The notes: generated by a model not told the origin, from the sequence alone. 64,000 nt of DNA from Palsa-147 sp963771905 (GCA_963771905.1 CAVYVI010000009.1:682001-746000), one strand, 5' to 3'; positions 53,974-63,265 are shown, counted from the first letter of the stretch. Numbers and translations: made by a program.

Positions 53974-54504
53974 CTATTCAAACGCAGAATGATCGGCCCT
54001 GAACTGTCGAGTGAGTTTCTTGCGAAAGGCGGAATCCCGGATGAGTTTTTGAAGTTTGTGCTCGTAGACTGCCTGTGCCTTCTCTGGATCTTTCCCAGTC
54101 TCGACGGCCCGCGAAGTTTCCCACTCTGTTTCTAATAGCAGTGCACCCAGAACGTGTTCGGCGTGATGAGCTGAGGTTCCGGTGGATACCATCTTCTCAA
54201 AGGCAGCCTTTACCAAAGGATCTTGTTCGAGCTGCCCTTTGACGGCCGCATGCGCGGTGACGTGAGCCAGCGGATTCACGGTTTCACCCTCTACCGTGAT
54301 CTCGTATGGCGTTCCTTCACGCAGATCTGCGAACTCAAGGGCGTTGTGAACGTGCTTTAGGTGCATGTGTTCTTGCATCGCCTGTGCGAAGAGCTGACTC
54401 TCATGCGGGAGTCCAGCGACCATTCCGGCCTTGACGGCCTCGTAGACGAGCTTTTCATGCTGGCCGACCAGTCTGCGAAGTTCTGTAAGTTTGGGTTCGT
54501 CCAT
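53974..54504 (-). CDS. DUF1841-like protein
   Basis: 176 residues, soluble and helical. His-rich conserved segments (MQEHMHLKHVHNALEF, GETVNPLAHVTAHAAVKGQL, TSAHHAEHVLGALLLETEW) resemble DUF1841, whose members carry many conserved His/Glu and may bind metal. GGAGGAG lies nine bases before the ATG. The similarity was read by eye, so the family call is tentative. Confidence 0.6.
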   Translation of the reverse strand: MDEPKLTELRRLVGQHEKLVYEAVKAGMVAGLPHESQLFAQAMQEHMHLKHVHNALEFADLREGTPYEITVEGETVNPLAHVTAHAAVKGQLEQDPLVKAAFEKMVSTGTSAHHAEHVLGALLLETEWETSRAVETGKDPEKAQAVYEHKLQKLIRDSAFRKKLTRQFRADHSAFE

Positions 54505-54730
54505 TTCAGCTCTCCTCCCATAGGGACAATTCTACAACTACCCCACGAACAGTGTGGAAGGTAAGGTGCGCCACGGCGATCGGTCCTGGTAACTATGGTG
54601 GACGTCATTTTCGATCAACTATTGAGGACAGCATAATATATTGACAGTTTCTGAGCCCCGCGCCCCTCTCAAATGGGCGTTTTTGCAGCGGGACGCGTCA
54701 CTATATTCTGCGTTGCTCAATAATCCACTT

Positions 54731-54755
54731 CTCCGGTAATCCGACTTATCGGGAG
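54731..54755. repeat. Short near-palindromic repeat, copy A
   Basis: CTCCGGTAA-TCCGA-CTTATCGGGAG: two inverted arms around a short centre. Related sequences occur at 57495-57513 and 58655-58679. It may be a relic of a tyrosine-recombinase target or transposon end. Confidence 0.4.
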
Positions 54756-54789
54756 TGACAAGAACCAATCGGAGTCTTTAGCTTCGGCG

Positions 54790-55458
54790 CTAGGGCCCAA
54801 CCTGTCCTTGGTACCTTGGTGGCAGATCGTAAAGTGTGTAAATGATGGCCATTTTCGGTTCTCCCCCGACACTTGGGTCACGAAAGCCCTTTCCCCTCGG
54901 AAGGTCAAAGCTGAACGGAATCTCGAGATGCCATTGCTTCCCGACGTGATTTATCGGGACACTAAAGAGAGTCGCCCTACCTGAAGGGATGCTCTGAAAA
55001 GACCCGACTTCAGACATGTAGCCGCGCGGCACTTCAGCTGCCCTGTTCTCGGTCGCGGATTCCTTTCCTTGGGAAGTTGGAGTTTGCGCTTGGGGCCCCG
55101 TCCCAAAGAGAGGAATTGGGCCGACTTCCGGGTTGGGGACAACTTCGTCCATCACGCCCTGCTCATCCTTCGGGCTGCCTTCCGGAACTCCGTAGGTCGA
55201 GACGATAATCGGGACTCGGCAATTGTTTGTGAGTAAAAGCCAAATGCGTGAGGGTGATTCGCTTTCATCTCGCCTTATGCCAGGGCCGAGGTGGTCAAAT
55301 CTCAGGTACACATACGGACGGCTTGGATCGATCAGAAACTCTTTTGTCTGGCTACCTTTCTGGGCCTGCAAGCGTGTTCCCGCGGTGATGAACAGCACCA
55401 GCGGCATCAGGCAAGAGACGGCTGCACGTATATTGGTCACGTGAATACCCCCGCACAC
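54790..55458 (-). CDS. Exported hypothetical protein
   Basis: 222 residues from a GTG (an alternative GTG at 55440 is preceded by GGGGG). Signal sequence (AAVSCLMPLVLFITAGTRLQA), then a beta-rich mature region (RPYVYLRFDHLGPGIRRDES, IWLLLTNNCRVPIIVSTYGV, YTLYDLPPRYQGQ). No family recognised. The beta-rich fold with NNC suggests an immunoglobulin-like or carbohydrate-binding type of domain, but this is a guess. Confidence 0.6.
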   Translation of the reverse strand: MCGGIHVTNIRAAVSCLMPLVLFITAGTRLQAQKGSQTKEFLIDPSRPYVYLRFDHLGPGIRRDESESPSRIWLLLTNNCRVPIIVSTYGVPEGSPKDEQGVMDEVVPNPEVGPIPLFGTGPQAQTPTSQGKESATENRAAEVPRGYMSEVGSFQSIPSGRATLFSVPINHVGKQWHLEIPFSFDLPRGKGFRDPSVGGEPKMAIIYTLYDLPPRYQGQVGP

Positions 55459-55629
55459 GGATAGACACCACCGATCCTACCCATGGGTCAAGTCGATTAT
55501 TCCTTACCGCCTGAAAAACGTTAGTCGGACGTCTGGTTTTCACGTACTGCTGGCAAACTGAATAAGACATCTCAAGGGCACGGGATTGGTTTACTGCGAT
55601 CTCTCAGGTAGATTGTTTCCGGAGGATCC

Positions 55630-55869
55630 ATGAGCATATTGGCAGCAATCAGACGTGAAGAGAAAAAGGTAAAAAAGCAGTTGGCCAAGTTGCAGCATCA
55701 TTTGATTGGCTTGCAATCGGCAGCCAAGGCGCTGGGTAAGACAGCAAGCCGAGACATCACCAGTGCGAAGAAGCGCGTGCTGTCGGCGAAAGGGAGAGCA
55801 AAGATCTCCAAAGCCATGAAAGAGCGCTGGGCAAAGGTCAAAGCGCAAGCGAAGAAAGCTGCTGCCTGA
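55630..55869 (+). CDS. Small basic coiled-coil protein, histone-like tail
   Basis: 79 residues, strongly basic. An N-terminal amphipathic helix (IRREEKKVKKQLAKLQHHLI) is followed by KGRAKISKAMKERWAKVKAQ and an Ala/Lys tail, a segment that recurs at the end of many small bacterial proteins thought to bind nucleic acid. GGAGG precedes the ATG by six bases. Plausible DNA- or RNA-binding protein. Confidence 0.65.
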   Translation: MSILAAIRREEKKVKKQLAKLQHHLIGLQSAAKALGKTASRDITSAKKRVLSAKGRAKISKAMKERWAKVKAQAKKAAA

Positions 55870-56071
55870 TAACTGGGGGTCTTGCAACCGAAACTGACCA
55901 CTGACCCGCTTACTTCCCATAGTCTGCGAAGATCTCTGGGGGCTTCACGACACCACGAGCTTTGTGGCTGACAAACGCCGAAACCGGAGATGTCGATTTG
56001 CTCGAATTCTCGGGAGTTCGCCGCACGGCTCCGCGCGGCGGGCACGTGAGAAAATAATTGCAGCCCTCTGG

Positions 56072-56575
56072 TTATTTCTTAGTTTGCTTTTCCAATTCTT
56101 TGACTAAGCGCTCGCCGACGCTGTCGAATCCTGTGAGAAGGCCACCCCACATATGCTCAGAACTCCAAAGCTTCTCCCCGGTCTTTGGGTCAATCACAGT
56201 CAGATATGCATAACGGGCGGGCGATTGCTTGTTGAAGTTGGGAACGCTGTCCTGAGCTATGTGTCCGGTATTGTCGATGCTGCCAGTCTGACCCCCTGAC
56301 ATGATGATGTTGCCTCCCCGATACGGGTCAGCGGAGAGTAGGAAAATCAAGTCGGCCTGCTTCCGATCTTTAACAAGCTGAAACTTTCCCCACCTCTTCA
56401 ACTCAACCTCCGCATTGTTGCCTACGGCGTCGGACCCGGTCTGGTTGTCAAAATAGATGGTCTTGGCTGTCAGTATTCGGGGCAATCGGCTGGCTGTTTT
56501 TTGAGCGACAAGGGATGTCTTGGCAATCACGCTCACAAGAATCACGAGGACGAGCCGATGGACGGAGATTCGCAT
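56072..56575 (-). CDS. Exported hypothetical protein (lipoprotein-like domain)
   Basis: 167 residues. Signal peptide (VHRLVLVILVSVIAKTSLVAQ), then an alpha/beta domain (AKTIYFDNQTGSDAVGNNAE, QADLIFLLSADPYRG, YLTVIDPKTGEKLWSSEHMW) like those of DUF4136/GNA1162-type envelope proteins. The start at 56575 is preferred because GGAGG lies five bases upstream. The GEKLWSSE block is common in acidobacterial paralogues. Function unknown. Confidence 0.65.
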   Translation of the reverse strand: MRISVHRLVLVILVSVIAKTSLVAQKTASRLPRILTAKTIYFDNQTGSDAVGNNAEVELKRWGKFQLVKDRKQADLIFLLSADPYRGGNIIMSGGQTGSIDNTGHIAQDSVPNFNKQSPARYAYLTVIDPKTGEKLWSSEHMWGGLLTGFDSVGERLVKELEKQTKK

Positions 56576-56909
56576 TTGCACCTCCGGCAGGCTGATCGGA
56601 GATTACCCTTGCTTTTACTACGTTTCAATCATCAATCAAAATCGCTTCCGGGCAGAATTCGAGACTGAGAACGTGCAAATCCCGATAAAACGCGGTTACC
56701 GGACATGTGATTTTCAAATGTCTCGTTATCCGAATGACCGGGCGGTAGGCGCCCATGCCAAGCAGGATCGGCGACAAGACTCTCTCAGAAATGCTGGCTT
56801 TCACGCCAGCGGTAGCCGACGCTTGAAAGGAAACCGGTTGGGTAAGATTCGGGATTTCTCTTCGTGGATGGCCGAAAGAGAGATTATAATCCCCGCACGA
56901 TAACGGACT
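56576..56909. other. Intergenic region, no gene seen
   Basis: 334 bp. It contains sequence resembling the GATAAAACGCGG part flanking the 220-bp repeat at 59138, so it may hold a fragment of the same dispersed element. No open frame supported. Confidence 0.35.
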
Positions 56910-57440
56910 ATGGTACTCGTTATACCGCGTCGAAAACTTTCAGTCTTTTTCTTTGTGTATGGTGGCTTGGTTCACCTCCTTCTCTTCAGGTGGTACGTTT
57001 CCTATGCGTATGCGCCGCCGTCAGACAGAAGTTTTGTCAATCACCCCGCAACGAACATTGCCGCAGCGGTTCTCCCGGGTATTTCTGTAAGTTGGTTTAT
57101 GCTCCACCTCCTTGATCAGGCCCTGCGAACCGACTTCAAAAGAGCTTCAAGTATAGTTTTGAAAGGAGGTGTCTACGGAATCCTTGCAACGGTTCTGTCG
57201 CTCGAAGCTTTCATTGTCCTATGTTCCGTGTGGATTGCCCTCTGGTCTGGTTCAGGTTATCCCTTTTGGGTCCGACTCCTAGGTATTCCACTCGCCTTTA
57301 TAGACATCCAAACGTACGGGATGGTGCCGATCTCCGAAAGCATACCATTTGCATTCATGTACGGTTCCGTCGGTGCAGCAATCATACTGAACCTCCGCAG
57401 AAGAGACACCCAAAGCATCAACGCACCTGAGAAGAGCTAG
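56910..57440 (+). CDS. Membrane protein, hypothetical
   Basis: 176 residues with about four hydrophobic helices (LSVFFFVYGGLVHLLLF; AAAVLPGISVSWFMLHLL; GILATVLSLEAFIVLCSVWI; FAFMYGSVGAAIILN). No family recognised and no clear RBS before the ATG. It stands alone between repeats. Confidence 0.5.
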   Translation: MVLVIPRRKLSVFFFVYGGLVHLLLFRWYVSYAYAPPSDRSFVNHPATNIAAAVLPGISVSWFMLHLLDQALRTDFKRASSIVLKGGVYGILATVLSLEAFIVLCSVWIALWSGSGYPFWVRLLGIPLAFIDIQTYGMVPISESIPFAFMYGSVGAAIILNLRRRDTQSINAPEKS

Positions 57441-57494
57441 AGGAACGTCGTTCCCTCGGTCACGTGCCGACGGGAAACGGGTTCAGTTCAGTTG

Positions 57495-57513
57495 TCCGGT
57501 AATCCGATTTATC
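57495..57513. repeat. Short near-palindromic repeat, copy B
   Basis: TCCGGTAATCCGATTTATC, matching the left and central part of copy A (54731) with one change. The right arm is degenerate. Confidence 0.4.
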
Positions 57514-57591
57514 AACAGCTTGAATTCTTACTCCCGACAGCCTGCCGTAGTTGGCTCTAGAACAAATGCAAGAATCGGCTAAGATACAGCT

Positions 57592-57741
57592 ATGCCGCTT
57601 GACCGCGAACTGTGGGAATCTCGACTTGCGCTCGATCTCGTCGCGCCAGACGAAATGCCGAAACTCGCATGGGACGCCTTAGAGTCGGGTTTAGACGGTC
57701 CCGCGATTCGGCGGCTTCCGATGGAATCGTCAGACAGCTGA
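57592..57741 (+). CDS. Small hypothetical protein, possibly truncated
   Basis: 49 residues from an ATG. The stretch LALDLVAPDEMPKLAWDALE followed by SGLDGPAIRRL has the composition of a real protein N-terminus. It then stops early, so it may be the 5' part of a broken longer gene. No family recognised. Confidence 0.4.
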   Translation: MPLDRELWESRLALDLVAPDEMPKLAWDALESGLDGPAIRRLPMESSDS

Positions 57742-57770
57742 CGGGCAAACCTTTCAACAAACAGTTTCGA

Positions 57771-58214
57771 CTATTCTCGGCGGCGTCTTAAGAGTATTAC
57801 GGCGATAAATGCTGCCAAGAACATCAAGGGAAGCAGCCAGCCGTTATCCGCCATCACCAGACGAGCCAGTGTGTTTTGCAAACCTGCATGACGCGAAAGC
57901 CACGAAAAAAAAGGGCGATTCAAGAGTTGTAAAGCGAAATCGCTTCCAGCAAAGAGCAGGAAAAAGAGGACGGCCCGCTTCCCCGGGTGAACGCTGCCCC
58001 GGTTGGTCTTGAACAAGATCGTCGTGGTAAACGCGAGTAAGCCAAATGCCGCTCCGACGATGATTGCGCGGGCGAAACCAACAAATGGATTCCAGCCCGA
58101 ATCCTGAGGCGATGGCAACAGCAGACCCGGGATGGCCAAGATGATTCCCACAACGACCACGACAACCAGCGCTAATAAATATTTAGACCACGTGGGCACC
58201 TGGATTGCGGACAT
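57771..58214 (-). CDS. Membrane protein, hypothetical
   Basis: 147 residues with four predicted helices (YLLALVVVVVVGIILAIPGL; AIIVGAAFGLLAFTTTIL; RAVLFFLLFAGSDFALQLL; LLPLMFLAAFIAVILL) and an Arg-rich C-terminus. GGAG lies six bases before the ATG. No family is recognised. Likely cytoplasmic-membrane protein of unknown role. Confidence 0.6.
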   Translation of the reverse strand: MSAIQVPTWSKYLLALVVVVVVGIILAIPGLLLPSPQDSGWNPFVGFARAIIVGAAFGLLAFTTTILFKTNRGSVHPGKRAVLFFLLFAGSDFALQLLNRPFFSWLSRHAGLQNTLARLVMADNGWLLPLMFLAAFIAVILLRRRRE

Positions 58215-58411
58215 GGCGACTCCTTCGTTCCTCTCACACGAGCAAGCCTCGAAGAAGGACGTTAGAGCACTCGCTCTCTAAAATCCAGTCAAGATGAAAC
58301 TCTTCACCGGGTCAGTAATCCTCAGGAGTCGCCCGCCCAAGAATCTCTGTGGGCGACAAACGGGGAAACCGGAGAACGGAAATCGCCCGGCGGCAGATGT
58401 CCGATAACCGA

Positions 58412-58631
58412 GGTGATCTCAATGGGTCGACGCAACAGTAAGCTTGAACCCACCTCGCATTGAAAACAAAAGCCAAAATCGCCGGCTAGGGTTAGATCAG
58501 CAGGAACGCTGCCCTGGCTAGGTTTTGGCCGAGTACAGGCAAACAGATCGTTCTCCCGCGGAAGCATTGTCGAACCGATGCACTGGATGGTGTTGCATCG
58601 ACCGGTTGAACCCGCAGCATTAATCGGACAT
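58412..58631 (+). repeat. 220-bp direct repeat, copy 1
   Basis: About 90% identical to 59151-59371, in the same orientation. Both begin GGTG(A/G)TCTCAATGGGTCGAC and end GCATTAATCGGACAT. No intact gene is encoded. The copies flank the ClpX-type zinc-finger gene. Confidence 0.85.
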
Positions 58632-58654
58632 GTTCCGATCCGCCTATTCCACTC

Positions 58655-58679
58655 CTCCGGTAAGCCGACCAATCCGGAG
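58655..58679. repeat. Short near-palindromic repeat, copy C
   Basis: CTCCGGTAAGCCGACCAATCCGGAG, inverted arms CTCCGG / CCGGAG. It lies 24 bp after repeat copy 1 and abuts the stop codon of the zinc-finger gene. Confidence 0.4.
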
Positions 58680-59105
58680 TTATCGCGCTTCAAGGCGTTT
58701 TCTCTGAGCCTCGTCCTTCAAAATCTGACGGCATACGGCGAGGCAGCCGCTACAGATTTGAACCTGATGTAGTGGATGCGATCCAGGTACGTGTGAATCT
58801 CTCGAACGAAGCCTCTTCTGACAAAACGAACATCGCAGTTGTTTCGGCCCTAAGTGTTCTTGGAGGAATCTCCTAAATCTGAAGCGTGACGGGGCGGAGG
58901 CGTCTTTTCGGTTTTCGCGTCCTTCAGCCGCAGGTTTCAGCCTACTAGGCTCGACGACACACTCATCGCAGATGTATGTGCGGTGGTCGGGGGACTCGAT
59001 CAAGGACCGCGCAACCTGCTGTGACTTTCCGCAGAAGGTGCAGCTCTTTTCCTTGCTGATGTTGACTATCTGCATGGCTTCATTCCGAGAGCATTCTAAA
59101 CCCAT
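58680..59105 (-). CDS. ClpX-type C4 zinc-finger protein
   Basis: 141 residues. CTFCGKSQQVARSLIESPDH then YICDECVV is the zf-C4 ClpX zinc-binding domain, as at the N-terminus of ClpX. The C-terminal half carries a second Cys set (LRCSFCQKRLRSRDSH, ICSGCLAVC) that looks like a second copy of the same fold. There is no AAA+ ATPase domain, so it is not ClpX. The start may be 59105 or 59075. It could be an adaptor or substrate-binding protein; the gene is flanked by the 220-bp repeats. Confidence 0.75.
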   Translation of the reverse strand: MGLECSRNEAMQIVNISKEKSCTFCGKSQQVARSLIESPDHRTYICDECVVEPSRLKPAAEGRENRKDASAPSRFRFRRFLQEHLGPKQLRCSFCQKRLRSRDSHVPGSHPLHQVQICSGCLAVCRQILKDEAQRKRLEAR

Positions 59106-59150
59106 CCGACCTTCTCTCTCTTCCGGCGAAGCTCAACTCCTGATAAACGC

Positions 59151-59371
59151 GGTGGTCTCAATGGGTCGACGCAACAGTAAGCTTAAACCCACCTCGCATT
59201 GAAAACAAAAGCCAAAATCGCCGGCTAGGGTTAGATCAGCAGGACCGCTGCCCTGGCTAGGTTTTGGCCGAGTACATCCAAACAGAGGGTTCTCCCGTCG
59301 GAATCATAGTCGAATCAATGCACAGGATGGTGTTGCATCGACCGGTTGAACCCGCAGCATTAATCGGACAT
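59151..59371 (+). repeat. 220-bp direct repeat, copy 2
   Basis: The second copy of 58412-58631. The remaining sequence up to 59760 has no convincing gene. The distance between copies is about 520 bp, filled by the zinc-finger gene. Confidence 0.85.
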
Positions 59372-59760
59372 CTAGCGTCCCAGAAATCATCTTGTGAGAA
59401 ATGTCAAACGCCCGGCGTTCTGCAGATCAATCCTCCGAAGAGGGCTACTGTTTACAAATCCGGGTCGGTCACCCGACGTTCAGAAAACCCTTATGTGTGG
59501 CGCCTTGGAAATCATTGAAATATTGGGGCGAGCCGAAGGCGTTCCAAAGTTCGAGATACATGTGATTGACGAACGCCTACCGCTGCGGAGACCTGCCCAA
59601 AAACGTATGAATTCCGGGCGCTGCTTGCTTCGACCCACAACCCTGCCAATATCAATGAGCCGCGCCTCCCCGGTCCCTATTTCCGGCAGCGGACCGAATA
59701 TCGAGAAGGTGAGCCTAAAAGCTGGTTCCGGGGATCAGCATCGGAATGCCTTAAACGAAT

Positions 59761-61290
59761 TCAAACAGTCGTAGACTCGCGCAGCTTCGTCAGTTGCCAA
59801 CGCTGTAACGCCGCGAAAACCAACGCCTCGCAAGCCAAAAAAATCAATGCGCCGATCCATACGCCCACTGCTCCCGTCCACTTGGCGAAATTCATGTCGA
59901 AGATTGCCCACGGCATCAGATACGCTCCGAAAGCGTCGACGCCTATCCGGTAAAAACCCAAACCCGTGAACAAAGCACTCGAGCAAATGTAGAACACGAT
60001 GAGGTAAATCAACGCGGCAACAAGTGGACGTCGGCCGCGTCGCAGGTTCATCCACTGGAGATAGAGAGCATCGCGAATCAACCATGCCGCGACGAAGCAG
60101 ACTTCGAAGGAGGCCATCTCGAAGCTCCACGCGGTGCTCGGGTGCAGTTTGTGCCTGATCATGGCAATCACCGCGAGGCCTACTATTAGGATACCGCCCA
60201 GCAGGTAGGGCCCAGGCCAAAGCGCTGCCCACCAATTCGTTGCGCCCCGGCCTAGTTCGAGGATTCTGTGCCGGACGCGCTCGCGATTGCGCAGCAGCGT
60301 CAAGCCAAAAACGGCGAACAGCCACAGGCTGATCGTCAGAAATTCGTTTTCGGCTTGCATGGGTGCAATAGGGAGTTCCTCAAATCTGAATCCAGTTGAA
60401 CCAGCGCTGCTCGCGCTGTACGCGTAGACTCGCGTCCACAAGAAAAAAGCGAGCACGATCAGATGCAGATAGAGGGCAAAACCAAATGCCTCTATGGGCG
60501 AATAAATTTCGTATACCGACGGGTCGCGCTTCATGTTTCTTATCAGACCCAACAAGAACCACCCCGTCAAGCTGACGTATAGGACGACGAGGACCAGGTT
60601 ATGTGGAACCGCCGCGCCAAACAGCAGATCTTGACCGACTGGCAACGGTGCGAACGAGGCCGTCGGGGGCCCGGCAGCCTTCGAAAATTCGACGACAAAG
60701 TAAGGACCAATCCCGTGGAGGCCGAACATGTACACACCTGAGGAAGTGCTAGTTATGAAGACGAGCAGCAGGAAAATGATGACGGCGCCGGCGAAAGCGC
60801 CACGGCCAGCCAGGAGAGAGGCAAGGAGTGCCAAGGCGTGCCAAGTGATAGAACTCAGGAGAAGGATCGCGTAGATCCACAGAATCTTTACGATGGTCAG
60901 GTCGGATAGAAATGCCGCTATGAGGGTGATCGGTGCGAGACAACCCAAGATAAAATACGCCATCGACGGAGCGCCAAACAGTTTCCCGAGCGTCAACTCG
61001 AGCGGCGTAAGCCGCGTGATGCGTTGGTAGTCAAACGTGTTCAACTCTTTTTCGCGATGGACCGATTGTAAGCAGTAGATCCCGCCGCCGATCGTGAGTA
61101 CGGTGACTTCCACGGAGAGCAGGAATTCAAGCAAGCCCGCTGCGTCTCTCCCTGTGTGGGGATTCATGTAATACACGTACGCCGTAAACGAAGCCGCGGC
61201 GCAAATGAATGCGGCAGCCAACATCCGCTTGGGCCGCAATTGGATACGCGCATTGCGCGCCGCTTCAGGCAGGATTGACGCTACTTTCAC
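59761..61290 (-). CDS. ABC-2 type transporter permease
   Basis: 509 residues. About twelve hydrophobic segments, for example MLAAAFICAAASFTAYVYYM and GAVIIFLLLVFITSTSSGVY, with the ABC-2 exporter layout (RITRLTPLELTLGKLFGAPS after the second helix). The start is a GTG at 61290 that overlaps the ATPase stop by 4 bp (GTGA). A longer in-frame start at 61359 would run antisense-frame over the ATPase end and is rejected. Partner of the ATPase at 61287-62234; substrate unknown. Confidence 0.85.
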   Translation of the reverse strand: MKVASILPEAARNARIQLRPKRMLAAAFICAAASFTAYVYYMNPHTGRDAAGLLEFLLSVEVTVLTIGGGIYCLQSVHREKELNTFDYQRITRLTPLELTLGKLFGAPSMAYFILGCLAPITLIAAFLSDLTIVKILWIYAILLLSSITWHALALLASLLAGRGAFAGAVIIFLLLVFITSTSSGVYMFGLHGIGPYFVVEFSKAAGPPTASFAPLPVGQDLLFGAAVPHNLVLVVLYVSLTGWFLLGLIRNMKRDPSVYEIYSPIEAFGFALYLHLIVLAFFLWTRVYAYSASSAGSTGFRFEELPIAPMQAENEFLTISLWLFAVFGLTLLRNRERVRHRILELGRGATNWWAALWPGPYLLGGILIVGLAVIAMIRHKLHPSTAWSFEMASFEVCFVAAWLIRDALYLQWMNLRRGRRPLVAALIYLIVFYICSSALFTGLGFYRIGVDAFGAYLMPWAIFDMNFAKWTGAVGVWIGALIFLACEALVFAALQRWQLTKLRESTTV

Positions 61291-62234
61291 GACGGTATTC
61301 CGCTCGAGAGTCGGTAATAAAGATCTTCCAGCTTCTCCGAAATCTCGCGAATGCCACATACTGGCGCGCCGTCGGCTGCTAGCGCGCGAACCAATTCTGC
61401 GAGATCGGTGTCGCTGCCACTGAAGGAGAATTCGGCCCCGGCCGGCTCGATTCGAACTTCGGTGACACCAGAGCGCCCAGCGAGTTGTGCGCCGATCGTC
61501 TCCGCCGGTGACGCGAGCCGGATGCTAATCCGACGAACCGCCCGGCCATCGCGCATGATTTCTTCGAGACGTCCCGCTCGCAGCAGCCGGCCATTTTCGA
61601 TAAGGGCGATGGACGTGCAGACTTCTTCCAGGTCGGAAAGAATGTGAGACGTGATGAAGATCGTTTTGCCCTTGCCGTGCAGATCGCGCAGAAGATCCTT
61701 CAGTTCGACGCGGGCCTTCGGATCGAGCCCTGCGGCGGGCTCATCGAGGATGAGCAGTAGTGGGTCGTGAATGACGGCCCGGCCGATGCCCAGTCGCTGT
61801 TTCATACCGCGCGAGAGCCCGTGAATCATGGCGTCACGCTTTGACTCCAGACCGATCCGACGGATCACCTCATCGATCCGCGCCGGAATCGCCGCCTGCC
61901 CCATCTTATAGGCACGCGCGAAGTATTCGAGGTACTCCCGGACTGTTAGGTCGTCGTAAAGCGAAAAGAAATCGGCGAGATAACCGATGAATTGCTGCGC
62001 GTCTTCGGGCTGCCGAGCGACGTCGATGCCGTTGACGCTTATGCGTCCGGCGGTGGGCGCGATGAGGCCACAGATCATCTTGAGCGTTGTGGTTTTGCCC
62101 GCGCCGTTCGGCCCCACGAGTCCGAAAATCTCACCAGCCGAGACGGCAAGATTCAGCCGATTGGCCGCCACGATGCTACCGCCGTCGCCGGAAGTCGAGT
62201 CGTACTCCTTCGTGATGTTTTCGAGGCGAATCAT
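61287..62234 (-). CDS. ABC transporter ATP-binding protein
   Basis: 315 residues. Walker A GPNGAGKTTT (41-50), signature LSRGMKQRLGIG, Walker B LLILDEPAAGLD and a CcmA/NatA-like C-terminal extension of about 90 residues after the switch region. Together with the coupled permease it forms an exporter of the ABC-2 type. Such pairs export antibiotics, polysaccharides or small molecules. The neighbours give no clue to the cargo. Confidence 0.95.
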   Translation of the reverse strand: MIRLENITKEYDSTSGDGGSIVAANRLNLAVSAGEIFGLVGPNGAGKTTTLKMICGLIAPTAGRISVNGIDVARQPEDAQQFIGYLADFFSLYDDLTVREYLEYFARAYKMGQAAIPARIDEVIRRIGLESKRDAMIHGLSRGMKQRLGIGRAVIHDPLLLILDEPAAGLDPKARVELKDLLRDLHGKGKTIFITSHILSDLEEVCTSIALIENGRLLRAGRLEEIMRDGRAVRRISIRLASPAETIGAQLAGRSGVTEVRIEPAGAEFSFSGSDTDLAELVRALAADGAPVCGIREISEKLEDLYYRLSSGIPS

Positions 62235-62267
62235 GGAACTCGCGGATTCTCGTCCTCCATTGGTCCT

Positions 62268-62476
62268 AAGTCAATATCACGATCTGTACCGGCAGAGCGA
62301 TCGGAAGCATCGCCCTGCTGGCGGAAAGCGGCTGGGAAGGCCTCGTGTAACCGTGGACGCCGCGAGGATTAGCTCCCTACGCGCGACGGGCGTTCGTGGC
62401 GCCAAATCACGGCAGAAATGGGAATTAGCAAGGGGTCGGCCCGGCGGGCGTTTTGTGGCTTGCCCAAAATCCTGTG
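62268..62476 (+). pseudogene. Frameshifted C-terminal relic of a serine recombinase
   Basis: GGKRLGRPRVTVDAARISSL matches AKGKRLGRPKKSVDRAQIAS of the intact recombinases. A one-base shift then gives RSWRQITAEMGISKGSARRA, the HTH of the same protein family. The catalytic domain is absent. It lies just upstream (behind) the ABC ATPase gene. Confidence 0.7.
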
Positions 62477-62496
62477 AATTGGGTGAAAGTACCGCT

Positions 62497-63264
62497 TTAT
62501 TGGACGGGGTTTATCTGCGCGATCTCAAGCAGTCGCATGAGCAAGCTAGCGAGAGCTAAGTAGTCGTGTCCACGCAGTGGATCGTCAAATAGTCGATTGT
62601 CGTGGGCCTTCGCATTGCGCAGACCGACTACGCCTTTGAACAGAAGAAAAATGGCGCGTTGTTCATCTTGTTCGGCCTCTGAACCTAGGCCATTGAACTG
62701 CACAACAGGTGTTTGTCTGTCGCACGCGAAAGCCTTGTTCATTAGCGAATCCCCATCATCTGGAATTCGAGAGACAGCCTTTACCTGAGCGATTACACGG
62801 ATATAGCCTTCCAGCGCGGCGGATTTGTAATGACCGCTCCGATATAGATCGCCGCTAACCCGCTCGATTTCGGAATGGAAAATGTACCGGTCTGGAGCGG
62901 TTCTTGCACTCGGTGGGGCAAGATCCTCGAGCTGCTCGACGAACCCTTCCAGCAAAGCTTTCCTCTTCTCTGTAGTGAGCGTATGTTCTTGCTGAATTTC
63001 AGAATCCGATGGGTTGAAGTGAGGCACGCTACAGTCCGCACGCATAAAAGCTAGGGTGTTCTCATGCCGTTCTCCACCCGGTTTTCCAAAACTCTGATTC
63101 AGAATATTTTCTGTTGAATTGAGCCAGACATCGATCTGTGGGTCGTCGAAACGCATTGCTGCGATTGCGTTAGCGCGTTGGCTCTGGCGCCGAAGGAACG
63201 CGATAGCTTGGCTTGGAGAAAGAATTGGTGGAATCGATTCCTGTTGGGTTTTTCTCGACGTCAT
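62497..63264 (-). CDS. TIGR02391 (Ymh) HEPN-like protein
   Basis: 255 residues. The C-terminal part carries the TIGR02391/Ymh block (FKGVVGLRNAKAHDNRLFDD, then LALASLLMRLLE). It includes RNAKAH (216-221), an R-x4-H arrangement found in HEPN RNases. The N-terminal half is helical and unrecognised. Its ATG follows the stop of the upstream gene by one base, so they are coupled. HEPN proteins act in RNA cleavage in many toxin-antitoxin and defence systems; activity here is not shown. Confidence 0.7.
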   Translation of the reverse strand: MTSRKTQQESIPPILSPSQAIAFLRRQSQRANAIAAMRFDDPQIDVWLNSTENILNQSFGKPGGERHENTLAFMRADCSVPHFNPSDSEIQQEHTLTTEKRKALLEGFVEQLEDLAPPSARTAPDRYIFHSEIERVSGDLYRSGHYKSAALEGYIRVIAQVKAVSRIPDDGDSLMNKAFACDRQTPVVQFNGLGSEAEQDEQRAIFLLFKGVVGLRNAKAHDNRLFDDPLRGHDYLALASLLMRLLEIAQINPVQ

Positions 63265-63265
63265 A

